A stretch of DNA of 64,000 bases from Streptomyces luomodiensis (GCF_031679605.1 NZ_CP117522.1:5952001-6016000), one strand, 5' to 3'; positions 24,699 to 34,007 are shown, counted from the stretch's first letter. The notes: generated by a model from the letters alone, not told the origin. Numbers and translations are program-made.

Positions 24699-25424
24699 GT
24701 GCCGACCCCATCCCCCTCCCGGTCTCAATCCCGGTCATCCCGCCGGGACTCGGCCACACCCCCGCGACCGCGCCCCCTGGACGCACTGCCGTACGCGCAT
24801 CGGCTCTCGCCGTTCAGCGGCGAGATCGAGCCCGAGGGCGTCTACGAGTGGCTCCACTTCGACGGCTCCGCTCTCGAGGACCTCGACGGCGAGAGCTCCC
24901 GCTTCAGCGAGTCGGCCTTCTCCTCGGTGACCTTCACCGGCGGCGGTTACCGGCGCTCACGCTTCGACGACGTCTGGCTGAACGCGGTCCGCATGGTCGG
25001 CACCGATCTGTCGGAGACCACCTGGCTGAACAGCGAATGCTCCGCCGGCATCCTCGCGGGCACGGAGATCCACAGCGCCGGGATGCACCGCGTCGTCTTC
25101 CACGGCTGCAAGTTCGACTCGGTCAACCTGCGCGGTGCCGCGCTGCGGGACGTGGCGTTCGTCGACTGCCTCTTGCGCGATGTGGACTTCGGCGGGGCGA
25201 CCCTGACCGGCACATCGTTCCCCGGCTCGACCCTGGACGGCGTGCACCTCCGCAAGGCCACACTGGCCGACGTCGGTCTCCACGAGGCGGCCGGACTGCA
25301 CATCGCCTCCGGGCTGGAAGCCCTGAACGGCGCGACGATCAGCTCGACCCAGCTGCTCGACCTGGCACCCGCCCTGGCCCAGGTCATCGGCCTCACGGTG
25401 CGGGACGGTGCGGGCCGGCCGTGA
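24699..25424 (+). CDS. Pentapeptide-repeat protein
   Basis: 241 aa from GTG 24699 (GGAAGGA upstream; the 5' extension from 24501 is antisense-like). After a Ser/Arg-rich N terminus, the body shows A(D/N)LxX periodicity: FDGSALEDLDGESSRFSESAFSSVTFTGG, FDDVWLNAVRMVGTDLSETTWLNSEC, FDSVNLRGAALRDVAFVDCLLRDVDFGGATLTGTSF, LDGVHLRKATLADVGL. This should fold as a right-handed quadrilateral beta-helix. Some members protect DNA gyrase, but no function can be assigned here. Confidence 0.8.
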   Translation: MPTPSPSRSQSRSSRRDSATPPRPRPLDALPYAHRLSPFSGEIEPEGVYEWLHFDGSALEDLDGESSRFSESAFSSVTFTGGGYRRSRFDDVWLNAVRMVGTDLSETTWLNSECSAGILAGTEIHSAGMHRVVFHGCKFDSVNLRGAALRDVAFVDCLLRDVDFGGATLTGTSFPGSTLDGVHLRKATLADVGLHEAAGLHIASGLEALNGATISSTQLLDLAPALAQVIGLTVRDGAGRP

Positions 25425-25432
25425 TACGCCGG

Positions 25433-25511
25433 TGGCCCGGCCCGGACGAGCCGGGCCAGGCCACTGACGCCCACTGACGGCGCCGTGCACGACGCCGTCG
25501 CGCACGGCGCC
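25433..25511. terminator. Two hairpins between convergent genes
   Basis: TGGCCCGG (25433-25440) pairs with CCGGGCCA (25451-25458), and GGCGCCGTGC (25479-25488) pairs with GCACGGCGCC (25502-25511). They lie between the convergent pentapeptide and FG-GAP genes and probably terminate one from each side. Confidence 0.6.
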
Positions 25512-25517
25512 GCCGTA

Positions 25518-26981
25518 CTACTTCGTCGCGGGCCCGGACAGCTCCGTGCCGAAGGCGGCCTTGGTCGCCGGGGAGCCGAGGTCACCCGGCCCGATGAGGG
25601 CGGAGCCCTCGGCGGTGAGGCCGTCGCCGCCCGCGTACAGGAGGGCTACCGCGCCCGCGCCGTCGGTCCGCTTCGGGACACCGATGGCCAGGTCGGGCTT
25701 GCCGTCGCCGTTGTAGTCGGCCGGCGAGACGGAGTCGCCGAAGTGGTCGTTGCCCTCCATGGAGCCGGGGACGCCCTCGGTGTCGAGGGAGAAGGTCTGC
25801 GCACCCGCGTCGGTCAGCCACTCCTTGGTGCCCTTGAGCACGGTGATGGCGCCGGCGTCGTTGTAGCCACCGGGGGCCTCGGCGGCGGTGTCGCTGACGA
25901 CGAGGTCGTCGTAGCCGTCGCCGTTGATGTCGGTGAGCTGGGAGGCGGTGCCGTTCTGCGCCTCACCCTTCCAGGTCACCGGGTTGGCGGTGTCGAGCCC
26001 CGAGGCGGTGCCCGGGTAGGTCCGCAGGCGGGCGTCGTCCGGACCGTCCGAGAAGCCGGTGTCAATGACGACGTCGTCCTTGCCGTCGCCGTTGACGTCA
26101 CCCACCACGGCGCGGTACGAGGCGAACCACAGCGCCACGTCCTCGCCCAGCGGCGTGCTCTTCAGCCCCCCGGACGAACCGGGCAGCACGCCGAGCGTGC
26201 CCTCGTCGGCGGGGTCGTCCTGGTAGGCGACGGTGACCAGGTCGGCGAAGCCGTCCCCGTTGATGTCGCCGGACGACAGGTGCTCGATGCCCGCTCCGCC
26301 ACCGGGCGGGGTGACGGCGGACATCTTCGGGGTGGCGGTGTCGCGCAGGTTCGCCGCGCCGTTGACGACCTGGACCTTGTCGCCGTCGGAGATGGCGATG
26401 TCGTCACGGCCGTCGTGGTTGTAGTCGCCCACGGCCATGGTGTCGCCGAAGTACCGGTAGGCGGTGGCCGTCGGCGCGTGGAAGGCGATCGCGTCGCTGG
26501 AGAGGCCGTCCTTGGAGCCGAAGACGACCGTGACGGAACCGGCCCGCGCGGCGTCGCCGATGGACTCGTAGTTCGCGGCGACGATCAGATCGGTGTAGCC
26601 GTCCCCGTCCACATCGCCGCGCACCACGGCCGAGCCGAAGTGGTCCCCGGCCTCGGGCGTGCCGGGCACTCCCGGGCTGGCCTGCGTCAACGTGCTGTGC
26701 CGGGCGGTGTCGACACCGCCCTGGGCCCCGTAGGTCACGGCCACGTAGCCCGCCTTGGACTTCCCGGAGACGGTGCCGTCGGGCGCGCCCACGCCGAGGT
26801 CGGCATAGCCGTCCCCGTCGATGTCGCCCGTGGTCTTACCTGCCGCGGCGGCTGCGGGGGAGGGCTGGTTCTGGTCGGTTCCGTCGCCGTTCGACACCAC
26901 GGCACTGGCTCCGGCGGCCACGGCGGCGGTCACGGCGGCGCCGACCGCCACACCGACCACAGCTCTGGTCCTGTTGCGCAC
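25518..26981 (-). CDS. Secreted FG-GAP/VCBS-repeat (integrin alpha-like) protein
   Basis: 487 aa from GTG 26981, preceded by GGAGGA (the extension to 27149 is not supported). Signal/anchor: RNRTRAVVGVAVGAAVTAAVAAGASAV. The rest is about seven FG-GAP repeats forming a beta-propeller, each with a calcium loop of DxDxDGxxD type, for example GDIDGDGYADLGVG, GDVDGDGYTDLIVA, GDYNHDGRDDIAIS, GDINGDGFADLV, GDVNGDGKDDVVI, TDINGDGYDDLVVS and ADYNGDGKPDLAIG. Probable extracellular calcium-binding surface or ligand-binding protein. Function unknown. Confidence 0.85.
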   Translation of the reverse strand: MRNRTRAVVGVAVGAAVTAAVAAGASAVVSNGDGTDQNQPSPAAAAAGKTTGDIDGDGYADLGVGAPDGTVSGKSKAGYVAVTYGAQGGVDTARHSTLTQASPGVPGTPEAGDHFGSAVVRGDVDGDGYTDLIVAANYESIGDAARAGSVTVVFGSKDGLSSDAIAFHAPTATAYRYFGDTMAVGDYNHDGRDDIAISDGDKVQVVNGAANLRDTATPKMSAVTPPGGGAGIEHLSSGDINGDGFADLVTVAYQDDPADEGTLGVLPGSSGGLKSTPLGEDVALWFASYRAVVGDVNGDGKDDVVIDTGFSDGPDDARLRTYPGTASGLDTANPVTWKGEAQNGTASQLTDINGDGYDDLVVSDTAAEAPGGYNDAGAITVLKGTKEWLTDAGAQTFSLDTEGVPGSMEGNDHFGDSVSPADYNGDGKPDLAIGVPKRTDGAGAVALLYAGGDGLTAEGSALIGPGDLGSPATKAAFGTELSGPATK

Positions 26982-27400
26982 AAATCCTCCATGTAGTAAC
27001 GCATCGGGCGCCCTCGATCCCCGGCCGCCACATGTCTCCCCCGGCAGCGGGAACGGAAGGGTCGTGGAATGAGAGCTCTCTGGAAGCTGAACGGTTGCAG
27101 AACCCAAGGAAAACGAGACAGGGTCGTAATCTTGGCCCCGCCCCGCCAACTCCCTTGCGGACCAGCGTGTTTGTCGCCAAAGGCGACCCCTTGTCCCGTT
27201 GCGGTCCGACTCGTCACCGCCTCCGCTCCGTCAGTCCCCGTCACCGACCGTGACGGGCCAGAGTGCGCCGCGCACCGCACCGGCGCACTCTGGACGCACG
27301 ACGTACGACGCACGTACGACGCACGACGCACGAACACGACCTGACCGGATCGCAGTCCGCGCACCGGAACGACGCCCGCATCACCACGGGAGGTCTCACC

Positions 27401-27847
27401 ATGTCGCACCACGAGTCGGCGGTAGGCGGCCCGGAGAGCCGGCCGCGCTCGGAAGCGTGGAAGACGGCGCTCACCGTGCTCCAGTCGGTGAAACCGCCGT
27501 TCGTACCGGAGGGGGCGGAGGCGATGACGGTTCTCGTCGCCTACCCGCCCGGCGACCCCGGCGCCCCTCCGCACCGCCACTCGGGGCCCGCTTTCGGCTA
27601 CATGCTGGAGGGGGAGATGCTCTTCGAGCTCGAAGGCGAGCCGGAGCGGGTGATCAAGGCCGGGGAGACGTTCTGGGAGCCGGGCGGCGATGTCATCCAC
27701 TACCAGGACGGGAACAACCGGACCGACTCGTGGAGCCGCTTCGTCGTCACCATGCTCTGCGCGCCGGGCCGCCCCATGCTCACCGTGGTCGACGACGAAG
27801 AACTGGCCCAGCGCCGACACCTGCGAGCCCCCCGCCCCACCAGCTGA
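27401..27847 (+). CDS. Cupin-domain protein
   Basis: 148 aa from ATG 27401 (GGGAGG upstream; the longer frame from 27263 crosses a repetitive ACGACGCACG stretch). One cupin barrel: motif 1 GAPPHRHSGPAFGYMLEGEMLFELEG supplies His-x-His and Glu, and motif 2 GDVIHYQDGNN the third His region. Could be a sensor or small-molecule-binding protein, or a simple dioxygenase-like enzyme. It converges with the class IV aminotransferase gene 7 bp away. Confidence 0.75.
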   Translation: MSHHESAVGGPESRPRSEAWKTALTVLQSVKPPFVPEGAEAMTVLVAYPPGDPGAPPHRHSGPAFGYMLEGEMLFELEGEPERVIKAGETFWEPGGDVIHYQDGNNRTDSWSRFVVTMLCAPGRPMLTVVDDEELAQRRHLRAPRPTS

Positions 27848-27854
27848 CCCGCCC

Positions 27855-28649
27855 CTACAACTCCTCGCCGGGAATCGCCAGGTAGGTCTCGCGCAGCGTG
27901 CTCAGCACCGGGTGCTCGACGGCCATGGCCGTGTCGTCGATGGCCGACAGCGCACGGACGCCGATGGACGTATTGGTGGCGAAGGCGGCCCGCATCTCCT
28001 TGGCCTGGCCGACGGTGACGGCGTCGACCTGGTGCCCCACCCGCTCCCGCAGAAGCGCCATGGTGACGCCGGGCAGGACCGGCGCCGCCGGCCACACCAC
28101 CGTGCCGTCGCCGTCGATGAAGCCCACGTTCCAGGTGCCCCCTTCGGACACGCGCCCGTCGGCCCCGACGAACAGCGCGTCGTCGAACCCGCTGAGCTGC
28201 GCGGTCCGGCGGGCGTGCAGGGGTCCGAACAGCCCGGTGTGCTTGACCTCGGGAAGGTCGCGCTCGTACCGCACGGTCATCGCGCGCAACGGGGGCGGAG
28301 ACATCGCACCGGCCGCCCGCACGGTCACCAGAACGCGCGGCTGGCCGGCGGCCGCGGGGTGCCCCATGTCCACCGTGGGGTCGTAGACCGTGACCCGAAC
28401 GACACACGGCCCGCTCCGCCCGCCGAGAGCCTGCCGGACCTGATCCCGGACCCGCCCGGTGTCCAGGCCGGCACCCCACACCGTCGCGCAGTCCCGTTCG
28501 AGACGTTCCATATGCAAGGCCAGGCCCCGGACCCGGCCGTCGGCGTCGACGCGCATCGACGTGAAGTGGCCCAGATTCGTGAGCGCCAGGGGCATCAGGT
28601 CATCTGCGGTCACGGGCCGTCCGTCGAGTGTCGCCATACCGCCCAGCAT
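27855..28649 (-). CDS. PLP-dependent aminotransferase class IV (BCAT / aminodeoxychorismate-lyase-like)
   Basis: 264 aa fold-type IV protein. HMERLERDCATVWG, RVTVYDPTVDMGHP, RYERDLPEVKHTGLFGPLHARRTAQ with the candidate Schiff-base Lys, FVGADGRVSEGGTWNVGFIDGDGTVVWP and LPGVTMALLRERVG follow the family order. Length and the SEGGTWNVGF motif are closer to 4-amino-4-deoxychorismate lyase than to BCAT, but the family is hard to split by eye. ATG at 28637 is an alternative start. Monocistronic. Confidence 0.75.
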   Translation of the reverse strand: MLGGMATLDGRPVTADDLMPLALTNLGHFTSMRVDADGRVRGLALHMERLERDCATVWGAGLDTGRVRDQVRQALGGRSGPCVVRVTVYDPTVDMGHPAAAGQPRVLVTVRAAGAMSPPPLRAMTVRYERDLPEVKHTGLFGPLHARRTAQLSGFDDALFVGADGRVSEGGTWNVGFIDGDGTVVWPAAPVLPGVTMALLRERVGHQVDAVTVGQAKEMRAAFATNTSIGVRALSAIDDTAMAVEHPVLSTLRETYLAIPGEEL

Positions 28650-28888
28650 GTCAGCGCGCCCCGCGGCTCCGGCCGCCGCAAGACCTTACTCCGGCGCGCG
28701 GAGACCTCGGCTGAGAGGAGCCTGAATGACCGACGGCGAACTGGTCCGCGACCGGCACCCCGCAGATCGTCCGCGCACGGCGTACCGCGTTGATCAAGAC
28801 CCGTAATTCGAGGTGTGAGCAGGGGAGTTGACGACAGGCAAGTAGACTCCGCATTGCCCAGCCGTCTCGCAGCTTGGAGGAAGTGACC

Positions 28889-29089
28889 ATGGCGAAGGTC
28901 CCGTTCGGTTCCCTGTCGGCCGCGATCGCGGCGCTCGGAACGGTGCTCGCTTTCTTCGCGCTCCAGCTCCGCGCAGACGGCTACGAGCAGTACGTCGAAT
29001 CCGTGGCCAACTTCAGCGTCGTGATGTTCGTCACCGCGGCTCTGATCGTGGTGACGTGGATCCGTGACGGTCGGCCGCACTCGGACTGA
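28889..29089 (+). CDS. Small two-helix membrane protein
   Basis: 66 aa: MAKVPFGSLSAAIAALGTVLAFFALQLRADGYEQYVESVANFSVVMFVTAALIVVTWIRDGRPHSD, given here as a description of two hydrophobic helices (about residues 9-27 and 42-58) flanking a short polar loop. Good ribosome site GGAGGAAG before the ATG. No homology recognised. It precedes the convergent dehydrogenase gene. Confidence 0.55.
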   Translation: MAKVPFGSLSAAIAALGTVLAFFALQLRADGYEQYVESVANFSVVMFVTAALIVVTWIRDGRPHSD

Positions 29090-29252
29090 GTTCTTCATCG
29101 GCCGCGCATCCCTCCATGCCCTCGGCCAGGAGCCGATCGGCGAGGGCGTTGCGGAAGTCCCCGTCCTGCTCGGTATCGGCGACCGGCGACGAGATCCGGT
29201 GCGAAGCCCGACGGCGGCGTCGCACCGGGTACCGCCGGGGGAACCGAGATCC

Positions 29253-30326
29253 TCATAGGGGATGGTCCAGCGAGGTCGTGGGGGAGCTGGTGGCGTCGGC
29301 GGCGGCCCGTAGGCGTTGCCGGGCCAGTTCGCCCGCCGCCTGCGCCGGGGTCCGGCCATGGTGCTGCGCGGTGTCCAGCAGGTGGTCGACGGTCTCCTCG
29401 ATGGCATCGACCCGCGCACGGGCGTCGTCCGCACCGACGTGGTGGAGTTCGGTGCTGATGGCGTGGATGACGCCGCCCGCGCCGGCGACGAAGTCCGGTA
29501 CCCAGATGATGTCGCGCTGGTGCAGCAGATCGGCGACATCCGGCGTGGCGAGCTGGTTGTTCGCCGGGCCGACCACGGCACGGCAGCGCAGCTCCGCCGA
29601 GGTCTGCCGGGTCAGGACGGAGCCGAGTGCCGCGGGGACCACGATGTCCACGTCCGCGGCGATGATCTCCTCGGGCGACTGCCAGACGGCGCCGAGCTCG
29701 TCGCTGACCGTCCGCTTGCCGGGGTCGATGTCCGTCACCGTCAGAGTGGCTCCGTCGGCCACGAGAAGGCGGGCCAGGCCGGCGCCCACGCGGCCCAGGC
29801 CGATCACGGCGAGACGGCGGCCCGCCAGGCTGGAGGTGCCGTACAGCCGCCGGCTGACGGCCCGTAGTGCGGCGAGCGTCCCCTGCGCGGTGTGCGGGGA
29901 CGAGTCGCCGCTTCCCCCCAGATCCTTCGGCCTGCAGAACACGTGGGGGGTGGATTCCCCGATGACCGCCATGTCGGCGGGGCCGGTCCCGACATCCGGT
30001 CCGGTGGCGTACGCACCGCCCAGCGACGCGATGACCTCGGCCGCGTCACGCAGCACGTCGCGCCGCCGGTCGGGCCTGAGTTCCAGCCCTTCCGGCAGGG
30101 CTACGACGGCCTTCCCGCCGCCGCTGGACAGCCCGGCCACGGCGAACTTCGAGGTCATCGCGGCCGACAGGCGAAGGGCGTCGGTGAGACCGTCCCGCCA
30201 GTCGGCGTAGTGCCAGAGCCGGAGGCCGCCGGCCGCCGGACCGAGTGCCGTGGAGTGCACAGCCACGATCACCGGCAGACGGGAGCGCCGACCCGTGTGC
30301 ATCACGACCTGCTCGTGATCGAGCAT
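29253..30326 (-). CDS. Glu/Leu/Phe/Val dehydrogenase family protein, probable valine dehydrogenase
   Basis: 357 aa amino-acid dehydrogenase, the length of Streptomyces valine dehydrogenase. ALGPAAGGLRLWHYADWRDGLTDALRLSAAMTSKFAVAGLSSGGGKAV holds the substrate Lys (MTSK) and catalytic Lys (GGGK). YATGPDVGTGPADMAVIGE is the next signature, and LAVIGLGRVGAGLARLL the NAD-binding fold. It would catalyse reversible oxidative deamination of a branched-chain amino acid, feeding 2-oxoacids to antibiotic precursors. RBS GGGAGAGG. Divergent from an Lrp/AsnC gene that is probably its regulator. Confidence 0.83.
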   Translation of the reverse strand: MLDHEQVVMHTGRRSRLPVIVAVHSTALGPAAGGLRLWHYADWRDGLTDALRLSAAMTSKFAVAGLSSGGGKAVVALPEGLELRPDRRRDVLRDAAEVIASLGGAYATGPDVGTGPADMAVIGESTPHVFCRPKDLGGSGDSSPHTAQGTLAALRAVSRRLYGTSSLAGRRLAVIGLGRVGAGLARLLVADGATLTVTDIDPGKRTVSDELGAVWQSPEEIIAADVDIVVPAALGSVLTRQTSAELRCRAVVGPANNQLATPDVADLLHQRDIIWVPDFVAGAGGVIHAISTELHHVGADDARARVDAIEETVDHLLDTAQHHGRTPAQAAGELARQRLRAAADATSSPTTSLDHPL

Positions 30327-30438
30327 GGGACCTCTCCCTTTTCATTCATCCGGTTCGATGACGCCATGCTGCACAAACGTCTTCTCCGGCACCCGCCTGA
30401 CCGAACGTATGGCAGATATTCGGGTACGGTCGTCGACC

Positions 30439-30903
30439 ATGGACGAACTTGATTCGGAGATTGTCCGGCTCCTCCAGACAGATGCACGGCGGTCCAACCG
30501 CGAACTCGCCCGGCAGCTCGGCATCGCCCCCTCGACCTGCCTGGAGCGGGTCCGGGCACTCCACCGCCGGGGCGTCATCCGCGGCTACCACGCGGACATC
30601 GACCCCGCCGCCCTCAACCGCGGCGTTCAGGCGCTCGTCTCCGTTCAGGTGCGCCCCCTCAGCCGCGCCGTCATCGACGCGTTCAAGGGCTACGCCAGCG
30701 GTCTGCCGGAAGTGCTGCACACCTTCGTGCTCTCCGGAGGCGACGACTTCCTGCTGCACGTCGCCGTACAGGACCTCGACCGGCTGCACGCCTTCCTCAC
30801 GGACCGGCTCAGCAAGCGCGGCGAAATCACCGGCTTCCGCACCTCGGTCATCTTTCAGCAGGTGAGCAACACCGCCCCCACCCGGCTTCCCGCGCCGGAC
30901 TAG
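30439..30903 (+). CDS. Lrp/AsnC-family transcriptional regulator
   Basis: 154 aa from ATG 30439: MDELDSEIVRLLQTDARRSNRELARQLGIAPSTCLERVRALHRRGVIRGYHADIDPAALNRG is the AsnC-type HTH, followed by the RAM ligand domain (VLHTFVLSGGDDFLLHVAVQDLDRLHAFL). ATG 30409 is an alternative start. Diverges from the dehydrogenase gene across ~112 bp, the standard layout of an Lrp regulator that senses an amino acid and controls its catabolic dehydrogenase. Confidence 0.85.
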   Translation: MDELDSEIVRLLQTDARRSNRELARQLGIAPSTCLERVRALHRRGVIRGYHADIDPAALNRGVQALVSVQVRPLSRAVIDAFKGYASGLPEVLHTFVLSGGDDFLLHVAVQDLDRLHAFLTDRLSKRGEITGFRTSVIFQQVSNTAPTRLPAPD

Positions 30904-30945
30904 GCACCGCCCCGGGCGGATCGAGGGGTGGGGAGCGGGCGGTGC
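30904..30945. terminator. Weak hairpin after Lrp gene
   Basis: GCACCGCCC and GGGCGGTGC arms (9 bp) with a 24-nt loop start one base after the stop codon. Possible terminator. Confidence 0.4.
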
Positions 30946-31020
30946 GGAGGACGGTCGGCCCGCCGGCGCCTCTTTCCGGGTGAGCCATGGGCGGCAAAAA
31001 CACCGGTAAAATGACGCCCG

Positions 31021-31803
31021 ATGCCGGAAACCCGCCAGCTCTCACCAACGCCCTCCGCACCGGACGAGCCGCTCTTGCAGGGAGGTGCGTGGCTGCCGCA
31101 CGGCTATCAGCTCGACTCTCACTCGCACGCCCAGGGGCAGCTCGTATACGCCGCTGCCGGCGCACTGGCCACCGCGACCGAACGGGGCACCTGGGTCGCC
31201 CCGGCCAACCGTGTCACCTGGACACCGCCGCGCTTCGCCCACTCCCACCGCTTCTACGGCCGGACCGACGTGCGCCTCGTCGCCGTCCCGCTCGATCTGT
31301 GCGGCGAGCTCGTGGACCACCCCAGCGTCTTCGTGGTCAGCCCCCTCCTGAGGGAGGCGCTTCTGGCGCTGACCGACAAGCCGGAGAGACGGCCCGGCGC
31401 GCACCGGCGGCTGCTCGCCGTGGTCGTGGATCAACTCGCGGACGCCGCCGAGCACTCCCTGCACCTGCCCGAACCCCGTGACGACCGGCTGCGCGCCGCC
31501 ACCGCTCTCCTCCACGAGGATCCCGCCCGGCCCGCCACCCTGGCCGAGCTGGGCCGAACGGTGGGCGCGAGCGAGCGCACCCTGAGCCGCCTGTTCCACA
31601 CGGAACTGAGCATGAGTTTCCACCGCTGGCGCACCACCCTGCGCATCCACCACGCCCTGGCTCACCTCGCCGACGGCATGTCCGTCACCGAGACCGCGGT
31701 GGCGTGCGGCTGGTCCAATCCCTCCAGCTTCATCGACGCCTTCACCGAAGTCATCGGCCAGACGCCCGGCCGCTACCAGGCGGATCTTCGTAACCGCCGG
31801 TAG
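31021..31803 (+). CDS. AraC-family transcriptional regulator
   Basis: 260 aa. The N-terminal cupin-like AraC ligand domain (GYQLDSHSHAQGQLVYAAAGALATATERGTWVAPANRVTWTPPRFAHSHRFYG) is followed by two HTH units in HTH_18 (LAELGRTVGASERTLSRLFHTELSMSFHRWRTTLRIHHAL and MSVTETAVACGWSNPSSFIDAFTEVIGQTPGRY). Directly upstream of, and co-oriented with, the p-hydroxybenzoate hydroxylase gene, so it is probably its activator in the manner of PobR/PobC proteins. Confidence 0.82.
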   Translation: MPETRQLSPTPSAPDEPLLQGGAWLPHGYQLDSHSHAQGQLVYAAAGALATATERGTWVAPANRVTWTPPRFAHSHRFYGRTDVRLVAVPLDLCGELVDHPSVFVVSPLLREALLALTDKPERRPGAHRRLLAVVVDQLADAAEHSLHLPEPRDDRLRAATALLHEDPARPATLAELGRTVGASERTLSRLFHTELSMSFHRWRTTLRIHHALAHLADGMSVTETAVACGWSNPSSFIDAFTEVIGQTPGRYQADLRNRR

Positions 31804-32003
31804 CAGTGGTCACCCCGCAGGTGTGCCGAGCGCCCACCCGCGAGGTTGGCGGCTTTCCGGCACTGGCCGTCCGGACACCGGTGGTTCGCAAGCCTCCGCC
31901 CGTTTCACAGTAAGAGCCGTACGCCGCACCACCACCGCGGCACCGTCGTTCGCGCCACCGGCGTGTCCGACCACCGCTTTGAGCACGAAAGGCTCGCACC
32001 CCC

Positions 32004-33176
32004 ATGGCAGAGACACGCGAACACACGGCTGTCGTCATCGTCGGGGCCGGCGTCGCCGGTCTGACGCTCGGCAACTTCCTGCTGCGCAACGGCATCGACT
32101 GCACCGTGCTGGAGAAGCACCCCCGCGCCTATGTCGAGCAGCGCCAGCGCGCAGGGACCATCGACACGTTCGGGGTGCGGATGTTCCGTGAGTGGGGCCT
32201 GGAAGAGGTGCTGGAAGGCGACCCCATCCCGCACAGCGAGGGCGGCTTCTACATCGACGGACAGGCGATGCCGATCGACGTGGACGACGACGACAACGAC
32301 AGCCTCTACTGTCCCCAGCAGACCCTGGTGCGCAACCTCACCGACGTGTTCCTGCGTGACGGCGGAGACCTCCGCTACGAAGCCGTCGACGTGGCCCTGG
32401 AAGACATCACCGGCGAGCGCCCCGTCGTCCGCTACCAGGACGCCGACGGCACGGCCAAGGCCATCGTCTGCGACGTCATAGCCGGATGCGACGGCTTCCA
32501 CGGCGTGAGCCGGCGCACCATCCCGGCCTCCGCACTGACCGAGTACTCCCACGCGTACGGGTACTCCTGGCTCAGCGTCCTGGCCGCGGTCCCGACCAGC
32601 CCGTCCGGCATGGCGATCCACTCACTGGGACTCGCCGGCATGATCCCCCGCGGCCCGCACGCCAGCCGCGTCTACCTCCAGTGCGCCGTCGACGACACCC
32701 CCGAGCAGTGGCCCGACGAGCGCATCTGGAGCCAGCTGGAAGCCCGCTTCGGCACCCCCGTGTCAACCGGCGAGATCATCGACAAGCGGATCGTGCCGCT
32801 GCGCAGCGTGGTCTTCGACCCGATGAGTCACGGCAACCTCTACCTCCTCGGAGACGCCGCCCACATCGTCCCGCCGATGAGCGCCAAGGGCATCCACCTC
32901 GCCCTCCACGACACCGAGATCTTCGCCCGCGCCGTCATCCGCCGGCTCAAGGAGGGCGACCGAAGCCTCCTCGACAGCTACTCCGAGACCTGCCTGCCCC
33001 ACATCTGGAACTACCAGGCATTCGCGACCTGGATCACCGACACCATGCACAACGCCGGCTTCACCGGCTACGAAGGCGAATTCCGCAAGCAGATCGCCCG
33101 CGCCGAACTCCAGCGCCAGTTCACCTCGGACGCGGCGAACAAGCTCTTCAGCGAACTCACCGCCGGAACCAACTAG
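32004..33176 (+). CDS. pobA: 4-hydroxybenzoate 3-monooxygenase (p-hydroxybenzoate hydroxylase)
   Basis: 390 aa, matching the 394 aa of Pseudomonas PobA. VVIVGAGVAGLTLGNFLLRNGIDCTVLEK is the FAD dinucleotide fold, EQRQRAGTIDTFGVRMFREWG corresponds to the PobA R-x-R-A-G segment, AGCDGFHGVSRRTIP is the DG motif, and LYLLGDAAHIVPPMSAKGIHLALHDTEI the GD motif with the PobA-specific PP-x-x-AKG. It converts 4-hydroxybenzoate to protocatechuate with NAD(P)H and O2. Some other aromatic substrate cannot be excluded. The 200-bp gap to the AraC regulator holds its promoter. Confidence 0.82.
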   Translation: MAETREHTAVVIVGAGVAGLTLGNFLLRNGIDCTVLEKHPRAYVEQRQRAGTIDTFGVRMFREWGLEEVLEGDPIPHSEGGFYIDGQAMPIDVDDDDNDSLYCPQQTLVRNLTDVFLRDGGDLRYEAVDVALEDITGERPVVRYQDADGTAKAIVCDVIAGCDGFHGVSRRTIPASALTEYSHAYGYSWLSVLAAVPTSPSGMAIHSLGLAGMIPRGPHASRVYLQCAVDDTPEQWPDERIWSQLEARFGTPVSTGEIIDKRIVPLRSVVFDPMSHGNLYLLGDAAHIVPPMSAKGIHLALHDTEIFARAVIRRLKEGDRSLLDSYSETCLPHIWNYQAFATWITDTMHNAGFTGYEGEFRKQIARAELQRQFTSDAANKLFSELTAGTN

Positions 33177-33185
33177 CCCACGCCC

Positions 33186-33372
33186 CAGCGGCTTCACCGG
33201 CGCGCTCGGCGTCGGCTCTCTGCTGGAGCGCACCATCCTGACATCCCCTGCCCCGGCCTTCCGGGACGCGGCAGCCTCGCCACCACGGCGCATGCCGGCG
33301 GCATCCCGTACTCCGAGCTGGTGCACCGTCTCGTACGGGCCGCGTTCACCAAGCCGGCGTACGTGCCGTAGG
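33186..33372 (+). pseudogene. Decayed gene fragment (unidentified)
   Basis: Two coding-like stretches in different frames follow pobA: SGFTGALGVGSLLERTIL around 33189-33242, then HAGGIPYSELVHRLVRAAFT plus KPAYVP ending in a TAG at about 33372. Composition and codon bias look like real protein broken by a frameshift, with no start. I cannot name the parent family. It may be the remnant of a gene that lay here before the accessory block inserted. Confidence 0.35.
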
Positions 33373-33386
33373 CAAGACTGGGGCGC

Positions 33387-34007
33387 ATGAGCGTCCCGAC
33401 GATCACTCATCCTGTCCCGTACTACTCACAGTGGGAGTCCGCGTCTTGGGTACCGGATTTCCTCTCCGGTACCAAGGACGCGGCGGATGACCCGCTGTGG
33501 CAGAAGTCCGGCGCCGGCTCCCCGCAGGAATACGCCTTCTGGGCACCGCGCATGTGTGGTGTGGCGTGTCTGCGGATGGCGCTGGACTTCTGGCGGCATC
33601 CGGTGCCGCCCTCTGTGCCGCTCGTGCGCGAGCTGTGCGAGGCCGGCGCCTACGTCCGCGAGGGGAACACGGTGAAAGGGCTGATCTACCAACCGTTCGC
33701 CGATCACGTACAAGCACGTTGGGGATTGGAGGCCCGCTCCGCCCCCGACCTGTCCGCCGAGCAACTTCCGGAGATCATCGCCAGTGGGCGCCTGGCCATG
33801 CTGTCTGTACACAACACGATCCGTACACCCCGAGCAGAACCACCGAGCAAGGGCGGACACCTGGTGCTCGCCATCGGCGTCAGCGAGGAGGGCGTGCTGC
33901 TGCACAACCCCTCAGGGCTTCCCGACCTGTCCCAAGAAGCCGCAACGGTGTCGTGGGCCCGCTTGGACCACTTCTTCGCGGGGCGGGGCGTGATCCTCGG
34001 TGACTGA
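33387..34007 (+). CDS. C39-like cysteine peptidase domain protein
   Basis: 206 aa papain-like fold of the Peptidase_C39_2 type. The Cys is in RMCGVACLRMALDFW, the His in KGGHLVLAIGVSEEGVLLHNPSG, with the Asn/Asp in the last segment. No signal peptide or membrane segment and no ABC-transporter fusion, so it is a cytoplasmic stand-alone enzyme. Its stop overlaps the start of a MurF C-terminal-domain gene by 8 bp. Probably cleaves or transfers a peptide; possible link to peptidoglycan-like or peptide ligation chemistry through the neighbour (inference). Confidence 0.75.
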   Translation: MSVPTITHPVPYYSQWESASWVPDFLSGTKDAADDPLWQKSGAGSPQEYAFWAPRMCGVACLRMALDFWRHPVPPSVPLVRELCEAGAYVREGNTVKGLIYQPFADHVQARWGLEARSAPDLSAEQLPEIIASGRLAMLSVHNTIRTPRAEPPSKGGHLVLAIGVSEEGVLLHNPSGLPDLSQEAATVSWARLDHFFAGRGVILGD

